A stretch of DNA of 64,000 nt from Pandoraea apista (GCF_001465595.2 NZ_CP013481.2:496001-560000); one strand, 5' to 3'. Positions 1 through 8,644 are shown, counted from the first letter of the stretch. Numbers and translations are program-made. Notes: generated by a model from the sequence alone, not told the origin.

Positions 1-172
1 GAGTGCGAACAAATAGTGGGTCGTCGAAGAGTGTGCGAAGCCTGCCGAGACAGTGGCTGACTGCCGGTTGCGAAAGCGAAAGGCGCTCCCCTGCTCGCGT
101 AAGGCTTCGCTCTTCCACAATCGCTTTGAATACGCGCAACAGATTGAGGTCTATACCGTCGATCGAGTTCAT
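1..172 (-). CDS. LysR-family transcriptional regulator, N-terminal part (runs off the window)
   Basis: Reading leftwards from an ATG at 172 the frame encodes about 57 residues beginning [18 protein letters not shown] and continuing through the winged helix-turn-helix ([20 protein letters not shown]) to DDPLFVRT, the classic LysR DNA-binding domain. The effector domain lies outside the window. It is clearly a paralogue of the regulator at 4393-5313, whose N-terminus starts [18 protein letters not shown], so two related LysR proteins bracket the dioxygenase genes. It is divergent from the Rieske alpha gene at 287 with a perfect palindrome (224-246) between them. It probably controls the dioxygenase operon; that role is inferred from position only. 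Confidence 0.85.
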   Translation of the reverse strand, partial: MNSIDGIDLNLLRVFKAIVEERSLTRAGERLSLSQPAVSHCLGRLRTLFDDPLFVRT

Positions 173-223
173 GATATTCGGCTGGCTTATGTTGGTGGAA
201 TTTTAGATCAATTTGACGCATGT

Positions 224-246
224 ATTCAAGTCACTGAAACTTGAAT
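224..246. promoter_or_regulatory. Candidate LysR operator, 8-7-8 perfect palindrome
   Basis: ATTCAAGT (224-231) and ACTTGAAT (239-246) are exact inverted repeats separated by 7 nt. The site lies between the divergent LysR start (172) and the dioxygenase start (287), where a LysR-type activator would bind. The size and dyad symmetry fit a LysR box; the assignment is inferred from position and form. Confidence 0.6.
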
Positions 247-286
247 CCGCATCGACAAATCATCACCCCCAACTCCTCAGACAAAA

Positions 287-1573
287 ATGAGCGAACCTAC
301 ATATCAAACCATCGACGTGAGCGACCTGAAGCGTCGCGTGAAGGCGGACCGTTTTTTGCCTTCGCTTTACTACGATCCGTCACTCTTCGAGGCCGAGCTT
401 GAGCGAATCTTCTACAAGACCTGGATTTGGGTCGCGCATGAAAGCGAGCTAGTTAACCCGGGTGATTTTCGTACCACTTTGATTGGCCGCCAACCGGTGA
501 TCGTGGTGCGCGACAAAAACGGAAGCGTCAACGTTTTTGAGAACCGTTGCCGACACCGCGGCGCTACTGTTTGTGAGCAACACAAGGGGAACGCGAAGTC
601 TTTCACCTGCCCCTATCACAGCTGGTCGTACGGATTGGACGGCGCACTGCGAGGTTTGCCGTACAGCGACGGTTATGAGGGAGTCATTGAGAAGTCAGAG
701 TTGCCACTCAAGGCGCTACGCGTTGGCATCTATCAGGGATTGATTTTCGCGAGTTTCAATCACGAGATTGAGCCTCTCGAGGATTTTCTTGGCAACGCGA
801 AGCCGTGGATCGACCTCTTCATGAAGCAGGGTGCCGGGTATCCGATCAAGACGAACGGTGAACACAAGTTCAAGTTCAAAGGAAACTGGAAGATTCAGCT
901 CGAGAACACCACTGATCTTTATCACTTCCCTGTGGTGCACAAGTCGTGGATGGATTCGATCGATGAGGAGACGGCCACCGCAGTGACCAGCTTTATTTCG
1001 AGCGATAAGGCCTTCTGTCGTTCGTTGGGCAATGGGCACAGCATTGCGGTGCAAGTGCCAGAGCTCATGAACATCGAGACTGACGACGGGGCGCCCCTGC
1101 CTGAGCGGTTCGAGCCGCTAGCGAAGTCGCTGCGTGAGAACCATTCGGAAGAAGAGGTTCGCCGCATCGTTCGGTCGCTGATGGGCGTCGGCTTCAACGT
1201 TAACCTCTTTCCTAATCTTGCGCTCTCGATGGCGTTCTTCCGAGTGCTTCGGCCTATTTCCGCCGACGAAACGGAAATTCGGCACATCGCGTTGGCCATG
1301 GACGGAGGGCCGGAAGAGGCAAATCGCGAGCGACTGCGCATTCACGAGAACTTCCAAGGCCCCTTCGGCTTTGGCAGCCCTGATGATGCGGAAGCGTGGG
1401 AGCGTGTCCAGCGAGGATCTTACGCCGGCCCGGACGTCCCCATTCTTCTTAACCGAGGCATCAATCGTGAAGTGACGCTGCCGAATGGCGACATTAACGG
1501 TCACTCTACCGACGAAACTGGTATGCGCGCTGGCTACGCAAAGTGGCTGGAGTTGATGGAGAAAGGACAATGA
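287..1573 (+). CDS. Aromatic ring-hydroxylating (Rieske) dioxygenase, alpha subunit
   Basis: Catalytic large subunit, 428 aa, a normal length for the benzoate/anthranilate/phenylpropionate-type family. The Rieske [2Fe-2S] ligands are visible as C88-x-H90 (NRCRHRG) and C108-x2-H111 (CPYHSW). The mononuclear iron site appears as D210-LYH213-x4-H218 (TTDLYHFPVVHKSW). It would add O2 to an aromatic ring in the cytoplasm, taking electrons from the reductase at 2807. It overlaps the beta gene by ATGA, showing tight translational coupling. The substrate is not evident: the FEAELERIF...IGRQP N-terminus resembles benzoate/anthranilate/salicylate oxygenases, while the reductase in the cluster is phthalate-type. 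Start chosen at the ATG at 287, the first in frame. Confidence 0.93.
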   Translation: MSEPTYQTIDVSDLKRRVKADRFLPSLYYDPSLFEAELERIFYKTWIWVAHESELVNPGDFRTTLIGRQPVIVVRDKNGSVNVFENRCRHRGATVCEQHKGNAKSFTCPYHSWSYGLDGALRGLPYSDGYEGVIEKSELPLKALRVGIYQGLIFASFNHEIEPLEDFLGNAKPWIDLFMKQGAGYPIKTNGEHKFKFKGNWKIQLENTTDLYHFPVVHKSWMDSIDEETATAVTSFISSDKAFCRSLGNGHSIAVQVPELMNIETDDGAPLPERFEPLAKSLRENHSEEEVRRIVRSLMGVGFNVNLFPNLALSMAFFRVLRPISADETEIRHIALAMDGGPEEANRERLRIHENFQGPFGFGSPDDAEAWERVQRGSYAGPDVPILLNRGINREVTLPNGDINGHSTDETGMRAGYAKWLELMEKGQ

Positions 1574-2067
1574 GTCTAGAAAATACGTCACTTGCCGTGC
1601 CGACCGTGGCCCGCGCTATCGAGCTGGTTTGGAAAGAAGCAGAGCTGCTGGATCGAAAAGAATACGCGGAATGGCTGCGTCTGTGGAATGCAGAAGGGAT
1701 TTACGTCATTCCGATCGACCCCGCGACCAGTGATTTCTACGCGACGCTCAACTATGCGCTGGACGACCATGAGATGCGGAAGAAGCGGGTCGAACGTTTG
1801 ATGTCGACATCCTCGCCGTCAGTCTCGAATGCGGCGAAGACAATCCGGACGGTGTCACGGTTCAACGTTGTTCGCGACTCGGATGGAATCGTCGACCTCC
1901 GTTCTGCGCAGATCGTCGTTGCTTACCGCCAAGGAAATGCTTCGCTGTTCGCTGCAGAGGTGGAACATCGGATCGACGTGTCAACCCAAGATGCACGCTT
2001 AGTGCAGAAGATCGTTCGGCTGGTCGATTCTTTGGACTCGTTGGCTGCCATCAGCTTCCTGCTCTGA
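1570..2067 (+). CDS. Aromatic ring-hydroxylating dioxygenase, beta subunit
   Basis: 165 aa, the usual length of the small (structural) subunit with an NTF2/SnoaL-like fold. The ATG at 1570 overlaps the TGA of the alpha gene and has GGA just upstream; an in-frame codon at 1543 would lie inside alpha and is rejected. Typical beta-subunit stretches are the early ELLDRKEYAEWL helix, the IYVIPID strand, and a late SRFNVVRD segment. The C-terminus (SLAAISFLL) is slightly unusual for the family, where a charged tail is common. It pairs with the alpha subunit to form the alpha-n/beta-n oxygenase. Confidence 0.9.
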   Translation: MSLENTSLAVPTVARAIELVWKEAELLDRKEYAEWLRLWNAEGIYVIPIDPATSDFYATLNYALDDHEMRKKRVERLMSTSSPSVSNAAKTIRTVSRFNVVRDSDGIVDLRSAQIVVAYRQGNASLFAAEVEHRIDVSTQDARLVQKIVRLVDSLDSLAAISFLL

Positions 2068-2150
2068 TTGAAAAATGTTCCGCCTTCGGCGCACGAAATC
2101 GCTCCGGCGGCGGAACCCTCATTAACTAGCAATCTTATCGATGCTTGAAA

Positions 2151-2714
2151 ATGAACGATCAAAATCTTATTGAGGAAGTCCGCGCCTTGCGGAACACAGT
2201 AAACGAGCTTGCCGCTGAGGCGGACATCCGACGCATCGTCGCACGGTACATGTTTCTGTGCGATATCCCCTTGCCTGCCACGGGTGTTGCGCTTGAGGAT
2301 CGCGTGAAGGAAATCGTAAGCCTCTATAGCGAAGATGCGATTTGGGAGGGAGTGGGCGCGCATTACAACGCGCAATTCGGACGCTTCGTCGGGCGCGAGC
2401 AGATTTACGCACATCTATCAAAGTTCTTCGAGCCTCGCGATCCGAAGATGATTCTCAACTGCCACTACCTTACGTCGGAGCAAATTCATGTCCGGGGCGA
2501 AACGGCGGAGGGTCAGTGGGTACATTTTCAGCCGTGGATCTTCGAGGATGGTTCGTCTGTCCTTCGGTCCAGTCGTATTAATAACGCGTTCAAGAAGGTG
2601 GACGGTGTTTGGAAGATGTCGCGCTATCGCACAGAGAACGTTTATATCGCGCCGCTTCCGAACAATTGGGCGACCAACGTCGCCAGCACGTCGATTCTGA
2701 TGGAGACAGCGTAA
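2151..2714 (+). CDS. SnoaL-like (NTF2-fold) protein, copy 1
   Basis: 187 aa from the ATG at 2151 (a TTG two codons upstream is less likely). An N-terminal helix of coiled-coil character (EEVRALRNTVNELAAEADI) precedes RRIVARYMFLCD and an NTF2-like cone (LYSEDAIWEGVGAHY, GRFVGREQIYAHLSKFF, CHYLTSEQI). This is the SnoaL_4 kind of domain found in polyketide cyclases, small dehydratases and oxygenase accessory proteins. It sits between the oxygenase subunits and the reductase and is paralogous to the protein at 3851, with shared ARYM-LCD and AIW-G-G-HY motifs. It may act on the dihydrodiol or another early intermediate, or stabilise the oxygenase; function not demonstrated. Confidence 0.8.
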   Translation: MNDQNLIEEVRALRNTVNELAAEADIRRIVARYMFLCDIPLPATGVALEDRVKEIVSLYSEDAIWEGVGAHYNAQFGRFVGREQIYAHLSKFFEPRDPKMILNCHYLTSEQIHVRGETAEGQWVHFQPWIFEDGSSVLRSSRINNAFKKVDGVWKMSRYRTENVYIAPLPNNWATNVASTSILMETA

Positions 2715-2806
2715 GCCATTGGTCCCCTGGCAGGGGCCGCGATGTGTCCGTTGACGCCCGCGGTCCTCTACCACGTTACTGCCAAGCTTAAACGCGAAAT
2801 TTGATT

Positions 2807-3787
2807 ATGCAATCGACAGGCAAGACAACCTATACGGTGCGAGTCAACGAGATCAATGAAGAGGCGGTGGGGATACGATCCTTCCGTGTTTCTCGAGTAG
2901 ACGGATTGCCGTTGGAACCCTATGAGCCAGGTGCTCATGTGGACGTTACCAGCCCTAGTGGCATAACACGCCAGTACTCGTTATGCGGTGATCCCGACGT
3001 TCGCGACGAATATCTCTTCGCCGTAAAGCGTGAAGAAAAATCGCGAGGGGGCTCGATATCCCTTCACGATGATGTGATGGTCGGTACGCAGTTGCTGATC
3101 GGTCGCCCCAGGAATCTCTTCGCGCTTGAGTCTCTGGCCAGCCACACTGTTCTGTTTGCCGCTGGAATTGGCATTACCCCGCTGCTCAACATGGCGTATC
3201 GGCTAGTGCGATTGCAACGCAAGTTCGTATTGCATTACTTCGTTCGCAGCAAGGCACACGCAGCGTTCTCAGAGATATTGCTTGCCCCTCCGTTCGCGCA
3301 ACATGTTCACATGCACGTCAATGAGCCGCGGGACGGGATCGAACGCACGATGCATGAGGCGTTAGACCAAGCTGGTGGAAGTGCACATGTCTACACCTGT
3401 GGTCCATCGCCGTTCATGGAGTTGGTGGAAAAGATCGCGGAAAACTATGTTGCCGCGGACTCCGTTCATCTTGAGCGTTTCGAGGTGGCACCTGATCCTA
3501 TATCTGAGGATAACGAGCTTGAGACCTTCAATGTGAAGGTCGCCAGTACCGGACAGATAGTGCGCGTGGAGAAAGGTGTGTCTATCGTTGAAGCATTGGC
3601 GACGATCGGGGTAGACGTGGACACTTCGTGTGCCGAAGGAGTCTGCGGGACCTGCGTTGTCGATGTCGTGGAGGGTGATCCATCGCATCGAGACCAATGC
3701 TTGAGCAAGAAAGAACGAGCATCCGGGAAAGTAATTTGCAGTTGCGTTTCCCGCTCTCGCTCACCGCTTTTGATCCTAGACCTTTAG
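2807..3787 (+). CDS. Phthalate-dioxygenase-type ferredoxin reductase (FMN/NAD(P)H, C-terminal 2Fe-2S)
   Basis: 326 aa, single-chain electron-transfer partner (class IA, PDR/VanB type). Order of domains: a flavin-binding barrel with RQYSL at 55-59, an NAD(P)H-binding domain with GIGITP at about 120-125 and YTCGP near 200, and a C-terminal plant-type ferredoxin with the C-AEGV-C-GT-C cluster motif and a distal Cys in RDQCL. It would pass electrons from NADH to the Rieske centre of the alpha subunit. Benzoate and anthranilate systems instead use a reductase with N-terminal 2Fe-2S, so this is a mixed-type pairing. Start set at the ATG at 2807; a TTG at 2801 is in frame. Confidence 0.9.
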   Translation: MQSTGKTTYTVRVNEINEEAVGIRSFRVSRVDGLPLEPYEPGAHVDVTSPSGITRQYSLCGDPDVRDEYLFAVKREEKSRGGSISLHDDVMVGTQLLIGRPRNLFALESLASHTVLFAAGIGITPLLNMAYRLVRLQRKFVLHYFVRSKAHAAFSEILLAPPFAQHVHMHVNEPRDGIERTMHEALDQAGGSAHVYTCGPSPFMELVEKIAENYVAADSVHLERFEVAPDPISEDNELETFNVKVASTGQIVRVEKGVSIVEALATIGVDVDTSCAEGVCGTCVVDVVEGDPSHRDQCLSKKERASGKVICSCVSRSRSPLLILDL

Positions 3788-3850
3788 AGGGTGCGAAGGA
3801 ATTGACGCGGCAGCCTCCCTTCCAAAAACGATGAATACCGGAGAAAACAC

Positions 3851-4363
3851 ATGGACGCAATGATGAAACGACTTGCCGTACTCGAGGCCGAACACGCTGT
3901 ACGCAGGACGATGGCCCGATATATGGCGCTCTGTGATGTCCCTAACGGCGGAGTAGAAGGAGAAACTCTAAAGGACCTGTTTGCGAGCGATGCCATTTGG
4001 CAAGGGATTGGCCCCCACTATGCGAACAAGTTTGGATACTTGCAAGGGCACGAGCAAATCATCGGGATGCTAAATCGATATCATCCTCCCGTGCCGCACT
4101 TCACGCTGAACGTGCACTTTCTGACGACCGAAACGATTGAGGTGAACCCTGATGCAGAGTTTGCCAAGGGTCGATGGATTATGCTGCAGACATCAGCGTA
4201 CGTCGCAGGAAATTCCGAATTGATTGGTGCCAAGTTGGAAATCGATTTCAAGCCATCGGTAGACGGTACCTGGTTGATTCAGCACTTCCGTACGCAGCGC
4301 CTCTTCGATGCCCCTGCACAGCTCAATCCGGCAGTGCAGCTGGATCATGCTGCGCAACAATGA
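3851..4363 (+). CDS. SnoaL-like (NTF2-fold) protein, copy 2
   Basis: 170 aa with the same architecture as the protein at 2151: a short N-terminal helix (MDAMMKRLAVLEAEHAVRR), then TMARYMALCDVP, SDAIWQGIGPHYANKFG, GHEQIIGMLNRYHPP and LNVHFLTTETI. The two copies flank the reductase gene, so they arose by an old duplication and probably have related but distinct jobs, or form a heteromer. No catalytic residue can be assigned by eye. It is the last plus-strand gene before the convergent LysR at 4393. Confidence 0.8.
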   Translation: MDAMMKRLAVLEAEHAVRRTMARYMALCDVPNGGVEGETLKDLFASDAIWQGIGPHYANKFGYLQGHEQIIGMLNRYHPPVPHFTLNVHFLTTETIEVNPDAEFAKGRWIMLQTSAYVAGNSELIGAKLEIDFKPSVDGTWLIQHFRTQRLFDAPAQLNPAVQLDHAAQQ

Positions 4364-4392
4364 AGCAATAAGTGCATCCGCAAGCCCAATGT

Positions 4393-5313
4393 CTACTGAC
4401 ACGACTTGCGGATCACCTCAGATAAAAGATTGCGAAGCCAAACGTTTCCGCCATCGGCGTGGAAGTTCTCATGCCAGTGCAATGAGACCTCGGCCTTAGG
4501 AAGGGAAACGGGCGGCTCATAGATCCTGAGCTGGCCATTTCTAGCCGCCAAGGTACTGGCAAGCCTTCGAGGCACGGTCGCAAAAATGTCCGTCACTGCC
4601 AGAATCTTCGGCAATGCCGAGAAATGTGGCACTTCAAGAGCTATCTTTCGATTCACCCCTTGCAATCGGTAGGCGGAATCGACCGACTGGCGATAGTGTT
4701 CCTGCGATGGGACGTGGACGTGGAATCCCGCTAAAAAATAGTCGATGTCAACGATGTGCCCCGGGGGCAATTCGGCGCGTGATCGCGTCACGCAAACATA
4801 CGACTCTTCAAACAGTACTTCCGCCCGAGTCTTCAATCGCAGGCCAGGTAGATTCCCGATCGCAAAATCGATGCGATTCGATCGCAGACCATCCTCTACC
4901 AAATCGTAAGGCAGCGGGTCGACCGTGATCTTGACGTTCGGGGCGAGGCTATTGAGCGCGCTACAGATCGGGGGAAGGTAAACCAATTCGCCTGCGTCGG
5001 ACAGCGAGAGTCTGAATGCGCGTTCGCTTCGCATCGGGTCGAACGACTCCCCATAGCGCAACGCATCCCTCAATGTCAGAAGCGTACGCGAAATCGGGGA
5101 CTCGAGCTCTAACGCTAAAGGCGTGGGCTGCATCCCAGTACGGGTCCGCACGAAAAGCGTGTCGCCAAACAAAAGCCGCAAACGGCTTAGCGAGTAACTA
5201 ATTGCCGGTTGCGACAACGCGAGTCGCTCCCCCGCCCGCGTCAAACTACGCTCCTTCGCAATCGCATCAAAAACGCGCAGCAGATTCAAATCGATACTGT
5301 CAACCGTCGTCAT
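4393..5313 (-). CDS. LysR-family transcriptional regulator
   Basis: 306 aa, full-length LysR: winged HTH in the first 60 residues ([34 protein letters not shown]), then a periplasmic-binding-protein-like effector domain (SDAGELVYLPPICSAL, IDFAIGNLPG, LPKILAVTDIFATVPRRLA). It is a NodD/LinR/NahR-like subgroup member, judged by the [18 protein letters not shown] start. It converges on the SnoaL gene and diverges from the amidase at 5846 across a 532-nt gap. Paralogous to the partial regulator at the left edge of the window. Confidence 0.92.
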   Translation of the reverse strand: MTTVDSIDLNLLRVFDAIAKERSLTRAGERLALSQPAISYSLSRLRLLFGDTLFVRTRTGMQPTPLALELESPISRTLLTLRDALRYGESFDPMRSERAFRLSLSDAGELVYLPPICSALNSLAPNVKITVDPLPYDLVEDGLRSNRIDFAIGNLPGLRLKTRAEVLFEESYVCVTRSRAELPPGHIVDIDYFLAGFHVHVPSQEHYRQSVDSAYRLQGVNRKIALEVPHFSALPKILAVTDIFATVPRRLASTLAARNGQLRIYEPPVSLPKAEVSLHWHENFHADGGNVWLRNLLSEVIRKSCQ

Positions 5314-5845
5314 GGCAGTGCTGTGCTTTTAGCTGTGGGATGTCGTTGGGTACACATAGCTTGCGGAGTCGATTCTCAAGCAGAACCTTTTGCGAGGCAA
5401 CGACCTTGGGATTTTCCCCTAGCCCGTCGGATTTTTCGCGACCGGAATGGGCAGCGTCTGAACTGATTTTGCCTCGATCGCCTCTCCGACGCCATTGTGC
5501 TGCGCTCCCTAAATAGCCGCGTACGGCGGGCTATGTGACATCGCTGACGGTCCGTCAAAAGGCCGATGTCCGATCGCAGCCCTCTCATTGTCGAATGAGA
5601 CATTCGTCCCGCTGATGATGGTGCGATTTTAGATGAATTTGTTGAATTAGCGGGTGGGCGCGAAAATTTGCTCATCGATACCTGACACGTGAATCGCCGG
5701 ATTTCGATGACTATCCAGTGTGCAACTGAATCCACGGGAAGGCGCATCAGGGGGCTGCTATCGGAGGCTCCAGGCACCTTGCGTTGGGAGCGGATACGCG
5801 GCGTTTCCTTGGCGCTGGAAACTAAGTTTATGGGGAAGACTCGTT
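5314..5845. promoter_or_regulatory. 532-nt divergent LysR/amidase control region with overlapping palindromes
   Basis: No convincing gene. The only clear structure is at 5583-5606: TCTCATT (5583-5589) and AATGAGA (5594-5600) form a 7-4-7 dyad. A second dyad, CGAATG (5592-5597) with CATTCG (5601-5606), overlaps it. This is a reasonable operator for the LysR at 4393. A purine-rich GGGGAAG (5832-5838) precedes the amidase GTG. Confidence 0.4.
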
Positions 5846-7018
5846 GTGAATGAATTGCTCTCTGAATTTTCGTTGGGCTCGGGTGATCGCACGATCGTGA
5901 TCAAAGACTCGATCGATATCAAGGGATTGAGGACCTCCATGGGGAGTCGAGCTTTTGCGTCCGATAGTCCGGCCGCCTCTCACGCTGAAATCGTCGATCT
6001 TTTGATCGATGCCAACTGGAGAATCGTGGGCAAAGCGAACATGCACGAACTGGCGTTCGGCATGACTGGCATCAACGACTACGCTGGCACACCGACCAAC
6101 CCCCAAGGTGAGGAACTTATCCCTGGAGGATCGTCAAGCGGGTCCGCTGCTGCGGTAGGTCGGGGGCTCGCTCAGGCTGCAATCGGCACCGATACTGGTG
6201 GCTCCATTCGCGGTCCGGCGTCGTGCTGTGGCGTTATAGGTTTAAAGCCGACGTTTGGTCGAGTGAGCCGTATCGGTGTGCTTCCGATGGAATCATCTCT
6301 GGACTGCGTTGGCCCCTTTGCCCGATCGATGTCTGTAATTACCGATGTCATGTCGGCAATCGCTCCGAATTTCGATAGCAACGCAGCCGACTTCAAGCGA
6401 GTGAACGCTGCTGGGGTTCGCGTGGGCATGGTGCGGGCTCAAGCGGATTCGGCGATCACAAGCGCTATCAAGACGACGATTTATGAAAGTGGCTTGGCTC
6501 ACGCCGAGCTCGATCTCCTAAAAATCTCAGACGCGTTCAATGCTGGCCTCACCGTAATCAACGCGGAGACGTGGCTTGCGTTTGGACACCTTTGCGGGAA
6601 AGCCCTGCTAGGGCCGGACATCGAGGCTCGCCTGCTGTCCGCTTCCCGTGAGTCGCCTTCATCGATTGCTGCGGCGGAGGTTGTGCGAAAGGTTTTTACG
6701 GCAGAGGTCGACAACGCTCTCGACCAGTTCGATGTTCTTGTTCTGCCCACGATGCCGGCGCCGCCGATAACGCTAAACGCCGCTCGGGGCGGGGCATCCG
6801 TAATCGGCTTGTCCTCCCTCATTCGTCCGTTCAATTTGAGTGGCCATCCAGCAATCAGCATTCCCGTTCCCGTGTTTGGCCACGTCGTTCTGGCGGGACT
6901 GCAGGTTGTTGGTAGACGCGGTGCCGACGAGAGGATTTGTGCAATTGCTCAGTTGCTGGAGGCATCGATGAGTTCGCGGCTCAGGATGCATAGGCAACTG
7001 CAACATCAACACAGCTAA
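5846..7018 (+). CDS. Amidase-signature family hydrolase
   Basis: 390 aa from the GTG at 5846, preceded by GGGGAAG with 7-nt spacing. The open frame extends upstream, but those residues do not look like family sequence. The Ser-cisSer-Lys triad is visible: K20 (VIKDSIDIKG), the Gly/Ser-rich loop at 94-103 (GGSSSGSAAA) and the nucleophile S120 in GTDTGGSIRGPAS. It is shorter than most amidases (450-500 aa), lacking the usual N-terminal helix. It hydrolyses a carboxylic amide or related C-N bond. In this cluster it could release an aromatic acid from an amide or open an N-acyl intermediate. The next gene is an MHS transporter. Confidence 0.88.
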   Translation: MNELLSEFSLGSGDRTIVIKDSIDIKGLRTSMGSRAFASDSPAASHAEIVDLLIDANWRIVGKANMHELAFGMTGINDYAGTPTNPQGEELIPGGSSSGSAAAVGRGLAQAAIGTDTGGSIRGPASCCGVIGLKPTFGRVSRIGVLPMESSLDCVGPFARSMSVITDVMSAIAPNFDSNAADFKRVNAAGVRVGMVRAQADSAITSAIKTTIYESGLAHAELDLLKISDAFNAGLTVINAETWLAFGHLCGKALLGPDIEARLLSASRESPSSIAAAEVVRKVFTAEVDNALDQFDVLVLPTMPAPPITLNAARGGASVIGLSSLIRPFNLSGHPAISIPVPVFGHVVLAGLQVVGRRGADERICAIAQLLEASMSSRLRMHRQLQHQHS

Positions 7019-7070
7019 TCATCTCGATTCTGACCCATTGGTCGGTGCGCAGGGGTTTGTTGGTCGGCGT

Positions 7071-7093
7071 TTCGGGAAACATGAAATCCCGAA
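7071..7093. promoter_or_regulatory. Inverted repeat upstream of the MHS transporter
   Basis: TTCGGG (7071-7076) and CCCGAA (7088-7093) are perfect inverted repeats with an 11-nt spacer, between the amidase stop (7018) and the transporter start (7148). Could be a LysR-type operator or a weak terminator; no T-tract follows. Confidence 0.3.
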
Positions 7094-7147
7094 TTTTCAT
7101 CAAGAGAAATCATAGGATGGCAGTTCATTTTTATAAGGCTTGAGGCT

Positions 7148-8488
7148 ATGAGCATTGCGGCGGAAATTTCAGACAACGCGCAGGTCAGTACGACGGATAG
7201 CGATAAGAAGCGCATCCGTCGAGCCGTTTTGACCTCGGTGATCGGACAGATACTGGAGTGGTATGACTTCTTCTTGTATGGAACAGCGGCAGCGTCGGTT
7301 TTTGGGACGATATTTTTCCCAATCGGAGTCGATCCACTAACAGGCACAATCGCCGCATTCGGCGGCTTGGCGGCCGGATTCATCGCGCGGCCGATTGGCG
7401 GGATCTTGTGCGGGCACTTTGGAGATAGATACGGTCGCCGCGCGGTGATGATGCTCACCCTTGGTGCAATGGGGAGCAGCACATTTCTCATGGGGCTCAT
7501 TCCGTCCTACGCACAAATTGGTATTGCCGCGCCGGTACTTCTTGTCGCGCTCAGGCTGGTGCAGGGTCTGGCGGCAGGCGGAGAGTGGAGCGGCAGCATT
7601 TTGCTGATCAGCGAGAATGCACCTCAGCGAAAACGCGCCCGTCTGTCGGCCTGGAGCCCCTCCGGAGCGGTGATCGGATTTGCACTGTCTACCGGTGCGT
7701 TCATGCTGGCGCAACGCTGGTCGGGAGAAAGCTTTCTCACTTGGGGCTGGCGCGTTCCCTTTCTGCTTAGCGTGATCATGATCGGTATCGGCATCTACCT
7801 CCGGTCCCACATCGCAGAGAGCGAGGATTTCGCGAAACTCAGCAAGGAAGGAAAGGTTGCACATGCGCCGCTGTTGGAAGTTCTGCGGACGTGCCCGGGC
7901 CGGGTGTTGATGGTGTTCGGGCTGCGTTTGGGTGAGGGGACTGCATCGTGGATCTTCTTTGCTTTCTCGATCGCTTTCGGAAAATTCTGTGGAATTTCTG
8001 ATCAGCTGGTCTACAGCGGGCTGATCGTTTCGATGTTGCTGTCGATCCCCGTGTGTTTGTTTTCTGGATATGTCAGCGACATCATTGGCCGCAAGCCTGT
8101 GTATTTGATTGGCGCGGTCGGTATCGTTGCACTTTCATATCCGTTCTTTGCGATCTTCCAAAAAGGTACGACCGTTGCTGTGATGACGGCACTTCTCCTC
8201 GCGAATAGTCTGGTTCTAGGCATTCTGCAAGGTTCACAGCCGGCATTCATCAGTGAATTGCTCCCGCCGAGACTCCGCTATTCTGGTCTTGGGATTGGAC
8301 GAGAACTGTCTTCGGTATTAGGCGCCGGGTTCGCGCCGGTTATCGCGACAGCACTGCTCGCGCATTATCGAACCATAGGCCCGATTGCTCTTTATCTTGC
8401 CGCGCTTGGCATGGTGACAGTGATAGCGGCGTTGATCGCACCGGAAACCTACCCCAGAGAGGCACGGACTCGGGATCAATCGACCTAA
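7148..8488 (+). CDS. MFS transporter, metabolite:H+ symporter (MHS) family
   Basis: 446 aa inner-membrane protein with about 12 transmembrane helices. MHS/ShiA-type signatures are the start ILEWYDFFLYG, the loop 2-3 motif GHFGDRYGRR, the RLVQGLAAGGEWSG helix 4-5 motif and GYVSDIIGRKPVY in the second half. The family imports carboxylates such as shikimate, citrate, ketoglutarate and aromatic acids with protons. Lying between the amidase and a LysR gene, it probably imports the cluster's substrate. Start ATG has TTGAGG upstream. Confidence 0.9.
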   Translation: MSIAAEISDNAQVSTTDSDKKRIRRAVLTSVIGQILEWYDFFLYGTAAASVFGTIFFPIGVDPLTGTIAAFGGLAAGFIARPIGGILCGHFGDRYGRRAVMMLTLGAMGSSTFLMGLIPSYAQIGIAAPVLLVALRLVQGLAAGGEWSGSILLISENAPQRKRARLSAWSPSGAVIGFALSTGAFMLAQRWSGESFLTWGWRVPFLLSVIMIGIGIYLRSHIAESEDFAKLSKEGKVAHAPLLEVLRTCPGRVLMVFGLRLGEGTASWIFFAFSIAFGKFCGISDQLVYSGLIVSMLLSIPVCLFSGYVSDIIGRKPVYLIGAVGIVALSYPFFAIFQKGTTVAVMTALLLANSLVLGILQGSQPAFISELLPPRLRYSGLGIGRELSSVLGAGFAPVIATALLAHYRTIGPIALYLAALGMVTVIAALIAPETYPREARTRDQST

Positions 8489-8515
8489 GGACGTTGCCGC
8501 TACGTGGTTAGCCGC

Positions 8516-8592
8516 GGGACGGATGCCCTGTCCCATCAGTTCGGTCACGGTGATAGTTTGTCGTCGAACTGATGGGTCAGGGCATCTGTCCC
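8516..8592. repeat. Long imperfect inverted repeat (28 bp arms, 21-nt loop)
   Basis: Left arm 8516-8543 and right arm 8565-8592 are complementary with only two mismatches; the core CCCATCAGTTCG pairs with CGAACTGATGGG. It fills the gap between the transporter stop (8488) and the LysR start (8645). It would fold into a very stable hairpin in RNA, serving as a terminator for the transporter, or is a mobile repeat or operator for the LysR gene. No T-run follows the right arm. Confidence 0.65.
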
Positions 8593-8644
8593 TATTCTTA
8601 GATGCGTGGCCGTAAATGAACGTTCGAACGGTAGGGTAGGCACA

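Noticed and set aside
5209..5777. Small open frames on both strands in the LysR/amidase gap
   Set aside because: They overlap the LysR 5' end or the operator region and show no conserved motifs.
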